Origin: Candidatus Poribacteria bacterium | GTDB taxonomy: Bacteria; Poribacteria; WGA-4E; WGA-3G | Length of the DNA: 64,000 bases | Assembly (NCBI GenBank): GCA_022827225.1 | Contig: JAJDTJ010000065.1 | Location: forward strand, 1 to 64,000 | Reading direction: 5' to 3' | Shown here: positions 35,521 through 44,173 of the stretch, in pieces | How positions within the stretch are numbered: the first letter of the stretch is position 1 | How the letters are laid out: each line of letters opens with the position of its first letter | Notes under the pieces: generated by a model | What the model saw: the letters and a program-made list of their open reading frames with translations, nothing else | Database searches by the model: none | What the model was told of the DNA's origin: nothing | Position numbers and translations under genes: made by a program

Positions 35521-37614
35521 ATGAAAATAGGTCGATTATCCATCGGATATGTTACAGTCATTGTGCTGCTGATAATACATCTTCTTCCGGTTTGGGGATT
35601 CAAGTATTTTCCGACGCAGGACGGGGCAAGCCATATCTACAATTCTTACGTGCTGAAGGAATACCATAAGCACGAAAACTACCGATTACGTGAGGTTTAT
35701 AGGTTAAATGCCACCTTTTTCCCGAACTGGACCTCGCACATTTTTCTCGCAGCACTGCTGTACATTTTCCCGCCACTCATCTGCGAAAAGATCGTGTTGA
35801 CCCTCTGTATCGGTCTCCTACCGATTTCCCTCTTGTACTTCCTCAACGGTGTCGAGAAGAGAAACACGGTTTTCGGACTACTCGGGTTTCTTTTTGCCTA
35901 CAACTACCTGCTGCACATGGGGTTTTACAACTTTGTCCTCAGCATGTCTCTGTTCTTCTTCGCTTTGGGATACTGGTGGCGCGTGAAGGATAAACTCCGG
36001 CTAACCCATATAATCGTCCTATATGTTTTGCTACTAGCAACCTACTTCACACACTACCACTCCTACGCCTTGCTAATCGTATCGTTGACGTTCTTCGCTC
36101 TCTACACACCGGCTTATAGCCTCCTACATGAGGTATTTGGTCATAAGGAGCCATCACAACCCCTGATGCACCGCTTCAAAGCGAACGCGACGAAACTCAA
36201 ACCGACGCTGATTTTCCTCGTCGGACTTACACCGGCTTACTTCATCCTATTTTCCTATTACTTCTATCTGTCCAGCACGCACGGAACCGATGGCAACCAT
36301 AAGGGATTTGAATGGCTAAACGATTACTTCTTCTCTATGAAATCTCTGGTCTCCTTCCGAGACGATCATGTGCTTATCGGGCGGGTATTGTTAGTCTTTT
36401 TCGCCATCGCCTTCGGACTCACCCTTATCAATAGAATTCGGCAGTACCATCAATTTCGTGAATCGGAGGTATGGAAAGAGACGGGCGAACGGCTTTGGAC
36501 ACGCGCTGCGAGCCAAATGGATGGGTTTCTGCTTATGGCAGTCCTTATCACGCTTATGTATTTCATAGCCCCGTGGTCAGGCTATAGCGGCGGTTGGATA
36601 AACGACCGGTTTCATCTGTACATATTCCTCGTGTTGCTTCCGTTTTTCGCTGTCAACCTGCATCGCTACGCAAACTATGCAGTGGCGGGGGTTATCATCG
36701 TCCTCTCCTTATGGCATCTCGGTTATAATGTCCACACATACGCTATGCTGAATCGGGACATCGCCAACGCTCTCTCACTTGAAGGTATGGATGAGGAGGA
36801 TACGATTCTCGCAAGTGTACCCGGGGAATGGGGCGGTTTTTCAGATGCGCTCGGTTTTGAACCGAAATACGTTGAACCGTTTGGACATATTGAGTGCTTG
36901 CTAGCAACGCATAAGGGAATCGCCTACCTCAATAACTACGAGGCGAATACGGATCACTTTCCGCTACAATACAAAGAAAAAGAATTGCCTGCTGACTACG
37001 CTATCATCTGGCGGACAGAGTATCACGATGTCGCCGGTTTGGAGGAAGAATACGAACGCATTGACTCCAACGACTACAACCGGCTCTATCGCCGCAAGCG
37101 CGCAGCACCAGATGCCGAAATGTGGGACGGGGGGACTGTCATCTCCTTTGATCTCCAACCGGAGGATGGACAGATAGCACAAGGACACATCGCTGTCTAT
37201 GCAGATACGGTTTACACCGATGGTCAATACGGTTGGTTGACAGAATCAGAACGGGATGACTTTGAAAACGGTTCTGAAGTTCCACAACCCTACGCGGATA
37301 GCATTTGGGGGCAGGAAGATGGCGTTTTTCGAGTCGCACTCCCTAACGGGGCATACGAAGTGACATGCTATTTCAGTGCCAACGACTCTGAGCCGTTAGA
37401 GATAAACCTTATTGCAGGCGGTGAGAAGCAGATTCAGCGATTGCGGATTCCTGTCGGAAATGAGATGATTGAGAGGCGTTACAACGTCACGATTACCGAT
37501 GAACATTTGACACAGGTGATATATACCCGTGGAAAAGGTAAGTACAAACGGTGGGGTTGCAGCGGCTTTAGTATTCAATCGACCGATGATGGACCGAACT
37601 TCCGTCTTCCGTGA
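35521..37614 (+). CDS. Large integral membrane protein with GT-C-like N-terminus
   Basis: The 697-residue protein has about ten to twelve predicted membrane helices in residues 1-440 and a soluble C-terminal region (about 450-697) that looks like beta-sandwich carbohydrate-binding structure. After the first helix comes FPTQDGASHIYNSYVLKEY, placed like the acidic first loop of GT-C glycosyltransferases. A His-rich loop, YFTHYHSYALL, follows later. It may transfer or export glycans, but no family is certain. The ribosome site is weak. Confidence 0.6.
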   Translation: MKIGRLSIGYVTVIVLLIIHLLPVWGFKYFPTQDGASHIYNSYVLKEYHKHENYRLREVYRLNATFFPNWTSHIFLAALLYIFPPLICEKIVLTLCIGLLPISLLYFLNGVEKRNTVFGLLGFLFAYNYLLHMGFYNFVLSMSLFFFALGYWWRVKDKLRLTHIIVLYVLLLATYFTHYHSYALLIVSLTFFALYTPAYSLLHEVFGHKEPSQPLMHRFKANATKLKPTLIFLVGLTPAYFILFSYYFYLSSTHGTDGNHKGFEWLNDYFFSMKSLVSFRDDHVLIGRVLLVFFAIAFGLTLINRIRQYHQFRESEVWKETGERLWTRAASQMDGFLLMAVLITLMYFIAPWSGYSGGWINDRFHLYIFLVLLPFFAVNLHRYANYAVAGVIIVLSLWHLGYNVHTYAMLNRDIANALSLEGMDEEDTILASVPGEWGGFSDALGFEPKYVEPFGHIECLLATHKGIAYLNNYEANTDHFPLQYKEKELPADYAIIWRTEYHDVAGLEEEYERIDSNDYNRLYRRKRAAPDAEMWDGGTVISFDLQPEDGQIAQGHIAVYADTVYTDGQYGWLTESERDDFENGSEVPQPYADSIWGQEDGVFRVALPNGAYEVTCYFSANDSEPLEINLIAGGEKQIQRLRIPVGNEMIERRYNVTITDEHLTQVIYTRGKGKYKRWGCSGFSIQSTDDGPNFRLP

Positions 37615-37659
37615 AAGACCAATGAATAGTGATTCAGTGGAATGTTTAGTCTTTATGTT

Positions 37660-38454
37660 TTATGTCAGTGGTCTTCCCCAAGTAACCCTCGCTTCTAATT
37701 GGAAAGTAAGGAATCCTTCATCACCAACAAACTCAGACAAGATATGCGATAGTTCGCTATCAAACGCCTTGACGTTTTTCTCTCCCATGTGCTCTTTGGA
37801 CATACTTTCTCTCGAATGAAAAGACTGAACATAGTCTGTAAGCGACTGTGAGAAACTCACCGGTGTCGTCTTTTTATCTCCAATGAGGTGTAGATGTCCT
37901 CTATTCACGAGCTCTTGAATCAGATCAATCTGCTCATGGTGTCTATTGGTGGAATACCGGCGGATTAACGAAAGCTCAGCATCATGCCAAGGTGCTTCGA
38001 TAGGACGATCTCCATCAATAATTACGAGATGCCCATCTGGCATCAGTACTTCTTTGAATCTTGGAAAAACCACGTTCCATTCCATCCAATGAATACTTGC
38101 CGCAGCTGTTACCATCTGATAAGGCGGATACAACTGCACCTCCTCAACAGGTCCATTGATCCACCGGAGGTTTGGATGATCACCGTTAACGAGTGATTTT
38201 CCCACTTGAATCATTTCTTGCGAGAAGTCAACCGCATCAACCCCATCTACGTGATCGACGAGTGCCCGGGCTATTTTTCCAGTGCCACATCCGACATCTA
38301 AAACCCTCGCCCGTGAGTCCCTAAATAAATTGAGAATTATCTTATACGTCTCATCTGGATAAGGCGGGCGAAGCTCGTATGTTTCTGCCAAACTCCGATT
38401 CTTGAATCGGGATGCGTAATCGTTCCAGTATTGTCGTGGTCTGCTGGTTTTCAT
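37660..38454 (-). CDS. Class I SAM-dependent methyltransferase
   Basis: The 264-residue protein has motif I VLDVGCGTGKIARALV, the acidic VDAVDFSQEM and AAASIHWMEWN. The N-terminus ELRPPYPDETYKIILN is typical of UbiE/Tam-like small-molecule methyltransferases. The substrate is unknown. It begins two bases after the stop of the TrpD-like gene, forming a GNAT-TrpD-methyltransferase operon. Confidence 0.88.
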   Translation of the reverse strand: MKTSRPRQYWNDYASRFKNRSLAETYELRPPYPDETYKIILNLFRDSRARVLDVGCGTGKIARALVDHVDGVDAVDFSQEMIQVGKSLVNGDHPNLRWINGPVEEVQLYPPYQMVTAAASIHWMEWNVVFPRFKEVLMPDGHLVIIDGDRPIEAPWHDAELSLIRRYSTNRHHEQIDLIQELVNRGHLHLIGDKKTTPVSFSQSLTDYVQSFHSRESMSKEHMGEKNVKAFDSELSHILSEFVGDEGFLTFQLEARVTWGRPLT

Positions 38455-38456
38455 GT

Positions 38457-39473
38457 TTAATCTATTCCATTGGACAAACGTTTATACTCGAAGAATTTCT
38501 CTTGGACTAAACCTCTGGCGAAGAGGTCTTTGCTCAGGTCAAAACCTTCCGTGATAGAGTCTGTACGCCCAAAGCAGTAAAAGGCTGCACCTGCATTCAA
38601 GCAAACAAGGTCCATGATTGATTTAGGTGTTTGATTTTTTAGGAGAGATAGGAAAATCTCTGCATTCTCGTCGTTATCACCGCCTGGAATAGTGTTATAA
38701 TCCCGTTCAGTAATCCCGAAGTCTGAGGGTTTAATGTGGTATTCTTTGATTATACCGTCAGCGAGTTCAAATATATGTGTGGATCCAGAAATTGAAATCT
38801 CATCAATTCCGGGTTCACCGATAACAATTAAGAACCGCGTCCGTCCAAGTTGGCGGAGTACTTCTACCAACTTTCTGCCCATCTCTACATCAATCGTCCC
38901 GAGGATTTGATATTGCGGATTTGCGGGGTTACATAGCGGCGCACTGAGATTAAAAATGGTTCTCCTATTAGCTATCTGTCTTGCAGTTACAACTTTTTTC
39001 ATCACAGGATGGTATGTGCGCGCAAAGAGAAAACAGACCTTCGTTTTGGTGAAAACTTTCTGTAACTGGTCATCTTCAAAATCGAATTCACAACCAAGTT
39101 TTTCGAGCAAATCAAAACTACCATTCGGTCGCTTTGAACCTTTATTTCCATGTTTAATAACCGGAACACCACCGGCAGACAACACAAACGCAGCGGTTGT
39201 GGATACATTGAACCGATTCAAACCGCTACCACCCGTGCCGCATGAATCAATGGCGTTGGAAGGCAGAGGAATGGGTCTCGATTTTGCCAACAATGCTCTT
39301 GAAAATCCAAGAATTTCATCGGCACTTTCGCCTTTTTCAGAGAGTGCCCTAAGCAGTTTTGCTATCTGTTGGTCCGGTACATCTTTTTCGAGTATCGTAT
39401 CCAAACACTGCTCGGCTTCATCAGATCGGAGCGATTCATCGGTCTTGATCTTATCAATGTACGCTGAAACCAT
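38457..39473 (-). CDS. Anthranilate phosphoribosyltransferase-like protein
   Basis: The 338-residue protein has the TrpD fold motifs: PRPP-binding CGTGGSGLNRFNVST (78-92), KHGNKGSK (107-114), HPVMKKV and the metal-binding DE of GIDEISISG. The strongly conserved RTIFNxLGPLxNP block reads RTIFNLSAPLCNP, and no other trp gene is nearby. It may therefore ribosylate a different aromatic acceptor, or supply tryptophan synthesis from a split pathway. Its ribosome site AGGAGA overlaps the stop codon of the GNAT gene. Confidence 0.8.
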   Translation of the reverse strand: MVSAYIDKIKTDESLRSDEAEQCLDTILEKDVPDQQIAKLLRALSEKGESADEILGFSRALLAKSRPIPLPSNAIDSCGTGGSGLNRFNVSTTAAFVLSAGGVPVIKHGNKGSKRPNGSFDLLEKLGCEFDFEDDQLQKVFTKTKVCFLFARTYHPVMKKVVTARQIANRRTIFNLSAPLCNPANPQYQILGTIDVEMGRKLVEVLRQLGRTRFLIVIGEPGIDEISISGSTHIFELADGIIKEYHIKPSDFGITERDYNTIPGGDNDENAEIFLSLLKNQTPKSIMDLVCLNAGAAFYCFGRTDSITEGFDLSKDLFARGLVQEKFFEYKRLSNGID

Positions 39474-39482
39474 GATTTTCTC

Positions 39483-40361
39483 CTATTCTGAAGCCAGAAA
39501 ATCGAGTTCCAACGCATCGCCTATCGGTACATAACCGATTTTGGTGTAGATGCTATTGGAAGTCGGATTTGCTAAATCGGTGTATAGGCTGCAAAACGAA
39601 TAGCCGTCCGAGAGCAGTTTCTTCGTCAACAATAAAACGCATGAAGTCGCATATCCTTTACCGCGGTGCTCAGGTGGCGTGTACACGAGACCAATTGTTG
39701 TACCATTTCTCATTGGACGCGATACGCCAGCAATAGACACCGGACCCCCGTTATCCCATACATACAATTCCTGATCCTTGATAAGCTTCTCGGCACGACG
39801 CTTAGCATTTTCAAGACTGACAGGTTCACCTATCGCTTCTGAAAGACCGACAATCCATCGCGCCATAAGCGAATGGTCATCAATATCCGCGAAACGCATC
39901 TCCCCGGGTGAAAGTCGCAGATTCGCGACGGTTCTCGCTTCAAATACCCGCATGCGCTTGTTTAGTTTGGCTGATACATCAATCCTGCCTTCAACCCAAC
40001 AATCAGAAAACGCTTGGGTTTCTACTGCCGGTCCAACAACTCCCGGTATTCGGACATTATTTCTACGTAGATAATCCACAAGATGAACAACAGCGGTTTG
40101 GATATCCGTGTCAATCCTGCTCAAAATGATTTTCTTAGGCGGTGTCATTACTGCGACACCGACGACCCGTCCTTGTTCCAAAATGCTTAAGAGAACGGGT
40201 AACGCAGAGGTGTAATAGTATGGATCCTCAGCAAGTCTATACGTTAAACCGATAGGCAGATTGTTTTCACTCTCATTCCGTTCTAAATAGGTTCCCGAAA
40301 ATGAAATCAGCTCGCGCGCGTGGTTATGAGATATTATTTTAACCGTTGTTTCTTCGTTCAT
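39483..40361 (-). CDS. Two-domain GNAT acetyltransferase (copy 1)
   Basis: I start at the second of two adjacent ATGs (40361), five bases after GGAG, giving 292 aa. The N-terminal domain (about 1-150) resembles the inactive half of double-GNAT proteins. The C-terminal half holds the acetyl-CoA loop PPEHRGKGYATS and the family ending NPTSNSIYTKIGYVPIGD. It is clearly paralogous to the 43127 gene along its full length. Its leader is the tail of a lost ankyrin gene. Substrate unknown. Confidence 0.88.
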   Translation of the reverse strand: MNEETTVKIISHNHARELISFSGTYLERNESENNLPIGLTYRLAEDPYYYTSALPVLLSILEQGRVVGVAVMTPPKKIILSRIDTDIQTAVVHLVDYLRRNNVRIPGVVGPAVETQAFSDCWVEGRIDVSAKLNKRMRVFEARTVANLRLSPGEMRFADIDDHSLMARWIVGLSEAIGEPVSLENAKRRAEKLIKDQELYVWDNGGPVSIAGVSRPMRNGTTIGLVYTPPEHRGKGYATSCVLLLTKKLLSDGYSFCSLYTDLANPTSNSIYTKIGYVPIGDALELDFLASE

Positions 40362-40406
40362 CATCTCTCCAATACATCGAGACAAGCTTTCAAGTTCTCT
40401 GGTCAA
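40362..40406 (-). pseudogene. 3' tail of an ankyrin-repeat gene, truncated
   Basis: The bases TCATCTCTCCAATACATC and following match the end of the intact ankyrin gene (41195-41230) with few changes, and translate as LKACLDVLER then TGA, against LKSCLDVLER in the intact gene. The similarity ends at the mobile-element end at 40407. This TGA overlaps the GNAT start (ATGA), implying an ancestral ankyrin-GNAT pair. Confidence 0.7.
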
Positions 40407-40422
40407 TTTGCGTAAGTTCTAT
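40407..40422. repeat. Solo MITE end TTTGCGTAAGTTCTAT
   Basis: An exact 16-base copy of the sequence at 25173-25188, again abutting a minus-strand stop codon (TAG of the HAD gene at 40423). It joins the HAD gene to the truncated ankyrin tail. Confidence 0.6.
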
Positions 40423-41094
40423 CTAACACAGGAGATCAGGAAGATCCTTTATCGAGTCTACACGTGCTAAAGGAGGTGTGCCAGACCATTCCAAATCTCG
40501 ATCTTGATACCACGCCGCCTGAATCGCCTTCATACCGACAGATGCCGCTCCCCGCAGTTCATTGTAACTACCATCCCCAACAAAGTACGCTTCAGAAGGT
40601 TGAACACACATCCGTGAACACGCTAACTCGAATATCTCCCTATCTGGCTTCATTACACCGACACTGCAAGAAAACACGACCGGGTCTACGTGATCTTGAA
40701 GCGGACAGAATCGCCAAGCGAGTACCTCTTCTGGCAAGGCATTGCTGATAATTCCAACTTTCAGCCCACGCGCTCGGACTTTGCGCAACATTTCAAATAT
40801 CTGAGGCTCGACACAACTCAAGACTTTTGATTTCCATACCTCATGCTCTTGGGCGGCCACGACAATTTCATTTTCCGTGAGCGGCGATCCGACTGCCACA
40901 CACAAATGGGTAAACCTCGCCAGACAATCAGGAAATTTCCCCCTCATCGCAGCATCCTCATTTTCCTTCCACCAAAATGAAGATCGATCTTTAGTCGTGC
41001 CCAATCGCTCGTGAATTGGAGCCGTTGCTTGGAAATCTGTTCTCGTTTTCTCAGTTATGAGTGTTTCAAATAAATCAAAGAAGACCGCTTTCAA
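40423..41094 (-). CDS. HAD-superfamily hydrolase
   Basis: A 223-residue phosphatase-like protein: motif I FFDLFETL, motif II IISNALP, motif III Lys in VMKPDREIFE and motif IV FVGDGSYNELRGA. The first motif has DLFET in place of DxDxT, as in many dehalogenase-like members. The start is TTG 41094, seven bases after GGAG. The substrate is unknown. Confidence 0.87.
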   Translation of the reverse strand: MKAVFFDLFETLITEKTRTDFQATAPIHERLGTTKDRSSFWWKENEDAAMRGKFPDCLARFTHLCVAVGSPLTENEIVVAAQEHEVWKSKVLSCVEPQIFEMLRKVRARGLKVGIISNALPEEVLAWRFCPLQDHVDPVVFSCSVGVMKPDREIFELACSRMCVQPSEAYFVGDGSYNELRGAASVGMKAIQAAWYQDRDLEWSGTPPLARVDSIKDLPDLLC

Positions 41095-41194
41095 ATCACT
41101 GCTCCGTTAGGTTGTTAACTTTCCACATATCATTTCTGTGCTGCCGAATATGAAAACATACCGTTGGCGCGATCGTCGTGCAGCATTTGAGACC

Positions 41195-41881
41195 TCATCT
41201 CTCCAATACATCAAGACAAGATTTCAAGCGACGGTCATGATCGGCAAATTGTTTTAACCACTCAACTATTGTTTTGCCATCCTTAAGTCTGGCTTGCAAA
41301 TCCGCGCCCTGTTCTACCAAATACCGCGTCGTCTCTACATGCCCATGACCAGCTGCGCAATAGAGCGGAAAATGCGCGTGATCCGATGTTGCATCGACAT
41401 CTGCACCGCTACCGACCAGCTGTTCTACAATTTCCAGGTCACCGTTTCGAGCAGCATGGTGTAAGGCTGTATCGCCGCGGGCATAACGCTCCTGCACTAA
41501 CGTTGGGTTGTCACGGAGCATCGCGTTGACTCGCTGCACATTGGCTAAGAAAACGGCGTATATAAACTGGCGCGCCGTTTCGCTCGATGGCTTGGCATGG
41601 GCATCCAAGCCTCCATACGCAATGAGTAACGATACGACCTCCTTATTGTTCGGTACTTCTCCAGCGTAGTGAATTGCGTAACCCTCATGCGCTGCCAAAT
41701 CAGCACCCCTGTCTATTAAATATTTAACAACGTCATAATGTCGCCTTAATCCAGCATGAAATATAGGACGCCATTCGTGTTCGTCGTCCTGGTTGACCAG
41801 ACGAGGATCCTGTTCGACAATTTTCCTCACCAAATCCAGGTCTCCATTGGCTGCCGCGTCATGAATTGAACCGAGTTCCAT
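41195..41881 (-). CDS. Ankyrin-repeat protein
   Basis: The 228-residue protein is made of about six ankyrin repeats, such as WRPIFHAGLRRHYDVVKYLI, TALHHAARNGDLEIVEQLVG and FPLYCAAGHGHVETTRYLVE. There is no signal peptide or other domain, so it is a cytoplasmic protein-binding module. GGAG precedes the ATG. A truncated copy of its 3' end lies upstream of the GNAT gene at 40361. Confidence 0.92.
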   Translation of the reverse strand: MELGSIHDAAANGDLDLVRKIVEQDPRLVNQDDEHEWRPIFHAGLRRHYDVVKYLIDRGADLAAHEGYAIHYAGEVPNNKEVVSLLIAYGGLDAHAKPSSETARQFIYAVFLANVQRVNAMLRDNPTLVQERYARGDTALHHAARNGDLEIVEQLVGSGADVDATSDHAHFPLYCAAGHGHVETTRYLVEQGADLQARLKDGKTIVEWLKQFADHDRRLKSCLDVLER

Positions 41882-42004
41882 ATTTATTCTCCACGTGTTA
41901 GGTTAATTATATTTCAAAAACGTGAGTTCGACATATCAGATGACCACCTTCACTTTACCCTGTCTGCCCCAAGCCAACTAACTGCACAATCCACGAAAAG
42001 CGCA

Positions 42005-43069
42005 TTAGCCGAGCGCATTCACGACAGCATCACCGACCTGTGTAGTTGTGGCTTGACCGCCTAAATCCGATGGCAGTGTTTTGCCTTCCTCAACGACCTT
42101 TAGCACAGCTGCATCTATCACGTCCGCTGCTTCCACCTCACCGATAAAGCGGACCATCATCGCACCAGAGATAATCGCTGCCAGCGGATTCGCAATGCCT
42201 TTCCCCATGATGTCCGGTGCGCTCCCGTGAACCGGCTCGAACATCGAAGGGAATCGACGTTGCGGGTCGATATTGCCGCTCGGAGCGAGTCCCATACTTC
42301 CGGTGATAATCGCGCCGATGTCTGTGAGAATATCTCCAAACAGGTTGCTAGCGACGACTACATCAAAGTCCTCTGGTCTCCGCACGAAATCCATACATGC
42401 TGCGTCCACAAGCAATGATTCCGTCTCTATATCGGGATACTTTTCAGCGACTCGCTCGAAGGCTGTATCCCATACAATCATGCCGTAACCTTGCGCGTTC
42501 GATTTGGTAATCGAAGTGACTTTGCGCTTCTTATCGCGTGCCCGAGCCTGCTCGAAAGCATAAGTGATAATACGCTCACAGCCGTGGCGCGTAAATATGC
42601 CAACCTGCACGCCGATTTCTTCGGGGAACCCGTGATACTGAAACCCACCAACGTTGGCATACTCTCCCTCCGTGTTCTCTCTGATCACCACCAGATCAAT
42701 GTCCCAGGCACCTTTGCCCTTGAGCGGCGTGTTAATACCAGGATAGAGGACACTCGGTCGCTCACAGACGTACTGATCGAACCTCCGTCGGATCGGCAGT
42801 AGAAGTCCATTGAGCGCAATGTGGTCTTGGATGTCGGGGTGTCCAACTGCACCAAGATAAATCTGGTCAAACTCCGCCAGCGTATCCAAGGCATCTGCTG
42901 GCATCATCTGCCCATGCTCGAAATAGTAGTCTGACCCCCAGGGAAACTCCACAAAGTTCCATTTGATGTCATACCCATCGGCGATAGCGTTGAGGACTTT
43001 GATGCCCTCCTCTATTACTTCAATTCCAATTCCGTCTCCTCGAATTACCGCAATCTTGTATTCAGCCAT
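42005..43069 (-). CDS. Tartrate/D-malate dehydrogenase-like protein
   Basis: The 354-residue member of the isocitrate/isopropylmalate dehydrogenase family is closest to tartrate dehydrogenase/decarboxylase. Visible signatures are IRGDGIGIEVIEEG, YLGAVGHPD, the substrate loop LLLPIRRRFDQYV, VVIRENTEGEYANVGG, the catalytic TKSNAQGYGM and SNLFGDILTDIGA. It should oxidise a 2-hydroxy acid with NAD and release CO2. I start at ATG 43069, six bases after AGAAGGG, not at 43093. Confidence 0.9.
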   Translation of the reverse strand: MAEYKIAVIRGDGIGIEVIEEGIKVLNAIADGYDIKWNFVEFPWGSDYYFEHGQMMPADALDTLAEFDQIYLGAVGHPDIQDHIALNGLLLPIRRRFDQYVCERPSVLYPGINTPLKGKGAWDIDLVVIRENTEGEYANVGGFQYHGFPEEIGVQVGIFTRHGCERIITYAFEQARARDKKRKVTSITKSNAQGYGMIVWDTAFERVAEKYPDIETESLLVDAACMDFVRRPEDFDVVVASNLFGDILTDIGAIITGSMGLAPSGNIDPQRRFPSMFEPVHGSAPDIMGKGIANPLAAIISGAMMVRFIGEVEAADVIDAAVLKVVEEGKTLPSDLGGQATTTQVGDAVVNALG

Positions 43070-43126
43070 ATTTTCCCTTCTAAGATTTCTCATCTAAGTT
43101 ATCATTACTGTCTCACTGGAGTTATA

Positions 43127-44002
43127 TCAAAAACGAGGTTTTTTGGTTATAAAATCAAATATCAACGCATCCCCAACAAGCACATAGCCAATTTTGGCGT
43201 AGATGCTGTTAGAAGTTGGGTTTGATAGATCGGTATATAGGCAGCAAAATGAATAGCGATCCGTGAGCATCTTCTGTGTCAACAACAGAACAGATGAAGT
43301 CGCATATCCCTTATTGCGATGCTCAGGTGGCGTGTACACTGAATGGATTGCTATGCCATTTCTTGTTGAGCGGTCCACGGCAGCGATAGAAACAGGGCCC
43401 TCGATATCCCAAATGTGTAATTGCTGATTCTGGATGAGTGCCTCCGTCCAACTTTTAGCAAGGTCAAAACTGATAGGTTTCCCTACAGTTTCTGAGTAGT
43501 CTGTAATCCAGCGTGCCGTGAGTGGATGGTCCTCTGGACGCGCGAGACGTAACTTCCCCGGTGAAAGTGGAAGATTCGCGACGCTTCTTGCTTCAAATAT
43601 ACGCATCCGCATGCTTACTCTGGCTGATACATCAAGCATACCCTCAACCCAACAATCAGAAAAGGCTTGAGCTTCCGCCGCTGGTCCAATAATTCCCGAT
43701 ATTTGGACATCAATTTCACGGAGGTAGCGCACAAGCTGAATGACAGCGGCTTCAACCTTCGTGCCAATCCTGCTCAAGATAATACCGCCATAAGGGGGTA
43801 TCATCATCGCCACACCGACGACTTTCCCGTGTTCCAAAATACTTAACAAAAGGGGCGGTTCAGAGTCGTAAGCGTGTGGATCTTCGGCGAGTCTATAGGC
43901 GTAACCGAGCGGCCGATTGTTTTCACTCTCATTCCCTTCTAAATAAGCACCCGAAAGTGAAATCAGCTCGTTTGCATGGTTGTGAGATACTATTTCGATC
44001 AT
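43127..44002 (-). CDS. Two-domain GNAT acetyltransferase (copy 2)
   Basis: A 291-residue full-length paralog of the gene at 39483, with the same start (IVSHNHANELIS), the acetyl-CoA loop PPEHRNKGYATS and the ending NPTSNSIYAKIGYVLVGDAL. The N-terminal half differs most in central loops. The two copies flank the HAD, ankyrin and dehydrogenase genes, implying a segmental duplication or insertion between tandem copies. Substrate unknown. Confidence 0.88.
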   Translation of the reverse strand: MIEIVSHNHANELISLSGAYLEGNESENNRPLGYAYRLAEDPHAYDSEPPLLLSILEHGKVVGVAMMIPPYGGIILSRIGTKVEAAVIQLVRYLREIDVQISGIIGPAAEAQAFSDCWVEGMLDVSARVSMRMRIFEARSVANLPLSPGKLRLARPEDHPLTARWITDYSETVGKPISFDLAKSWTEALIQNQQLHIWDIEGPVSIAAVDRSTRNGIAIHSVYTPPEHRNKGYATSSVLLLTQKMLTDRYSFCCLYTDLSNPTSNSIYAKIGYVLVGDALIFDFITKKPRF

Positions 44003-44081
44003 TGTTTCCTATCGCCTTTAAGTTTCCTCGTTGCCAATAATATTTTAACCGAGTTCTGCTCATTATTCAAGGCATAAAATA

Positions 44082-44110
44082 TTTACACATATACGATTTT
44101 ATGCTATGCT
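44082..44110 (+). promoter_or_regulatory. Sigma70-like promoter for the gamma-glutamyltransferase gene
   Basis: TTTACA (44082-44087), a 17-base spacer and TATGCT (44105-44110) lie about 60 bases before the start codon. Confidence 0.55.
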
Positions 44111-44173
44111 TTAAAACAAAACTTGGGATTGGAAAATCAGCACAACTTCTGGTGATAAAGGAGAGGAAAACTG

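Noticed and set aside
38457..39473. Evidence for a tryptophan operon
   Set aside because: No other trp gene is nearby; neighbours are acetyltransferase and methyltransferase genes.
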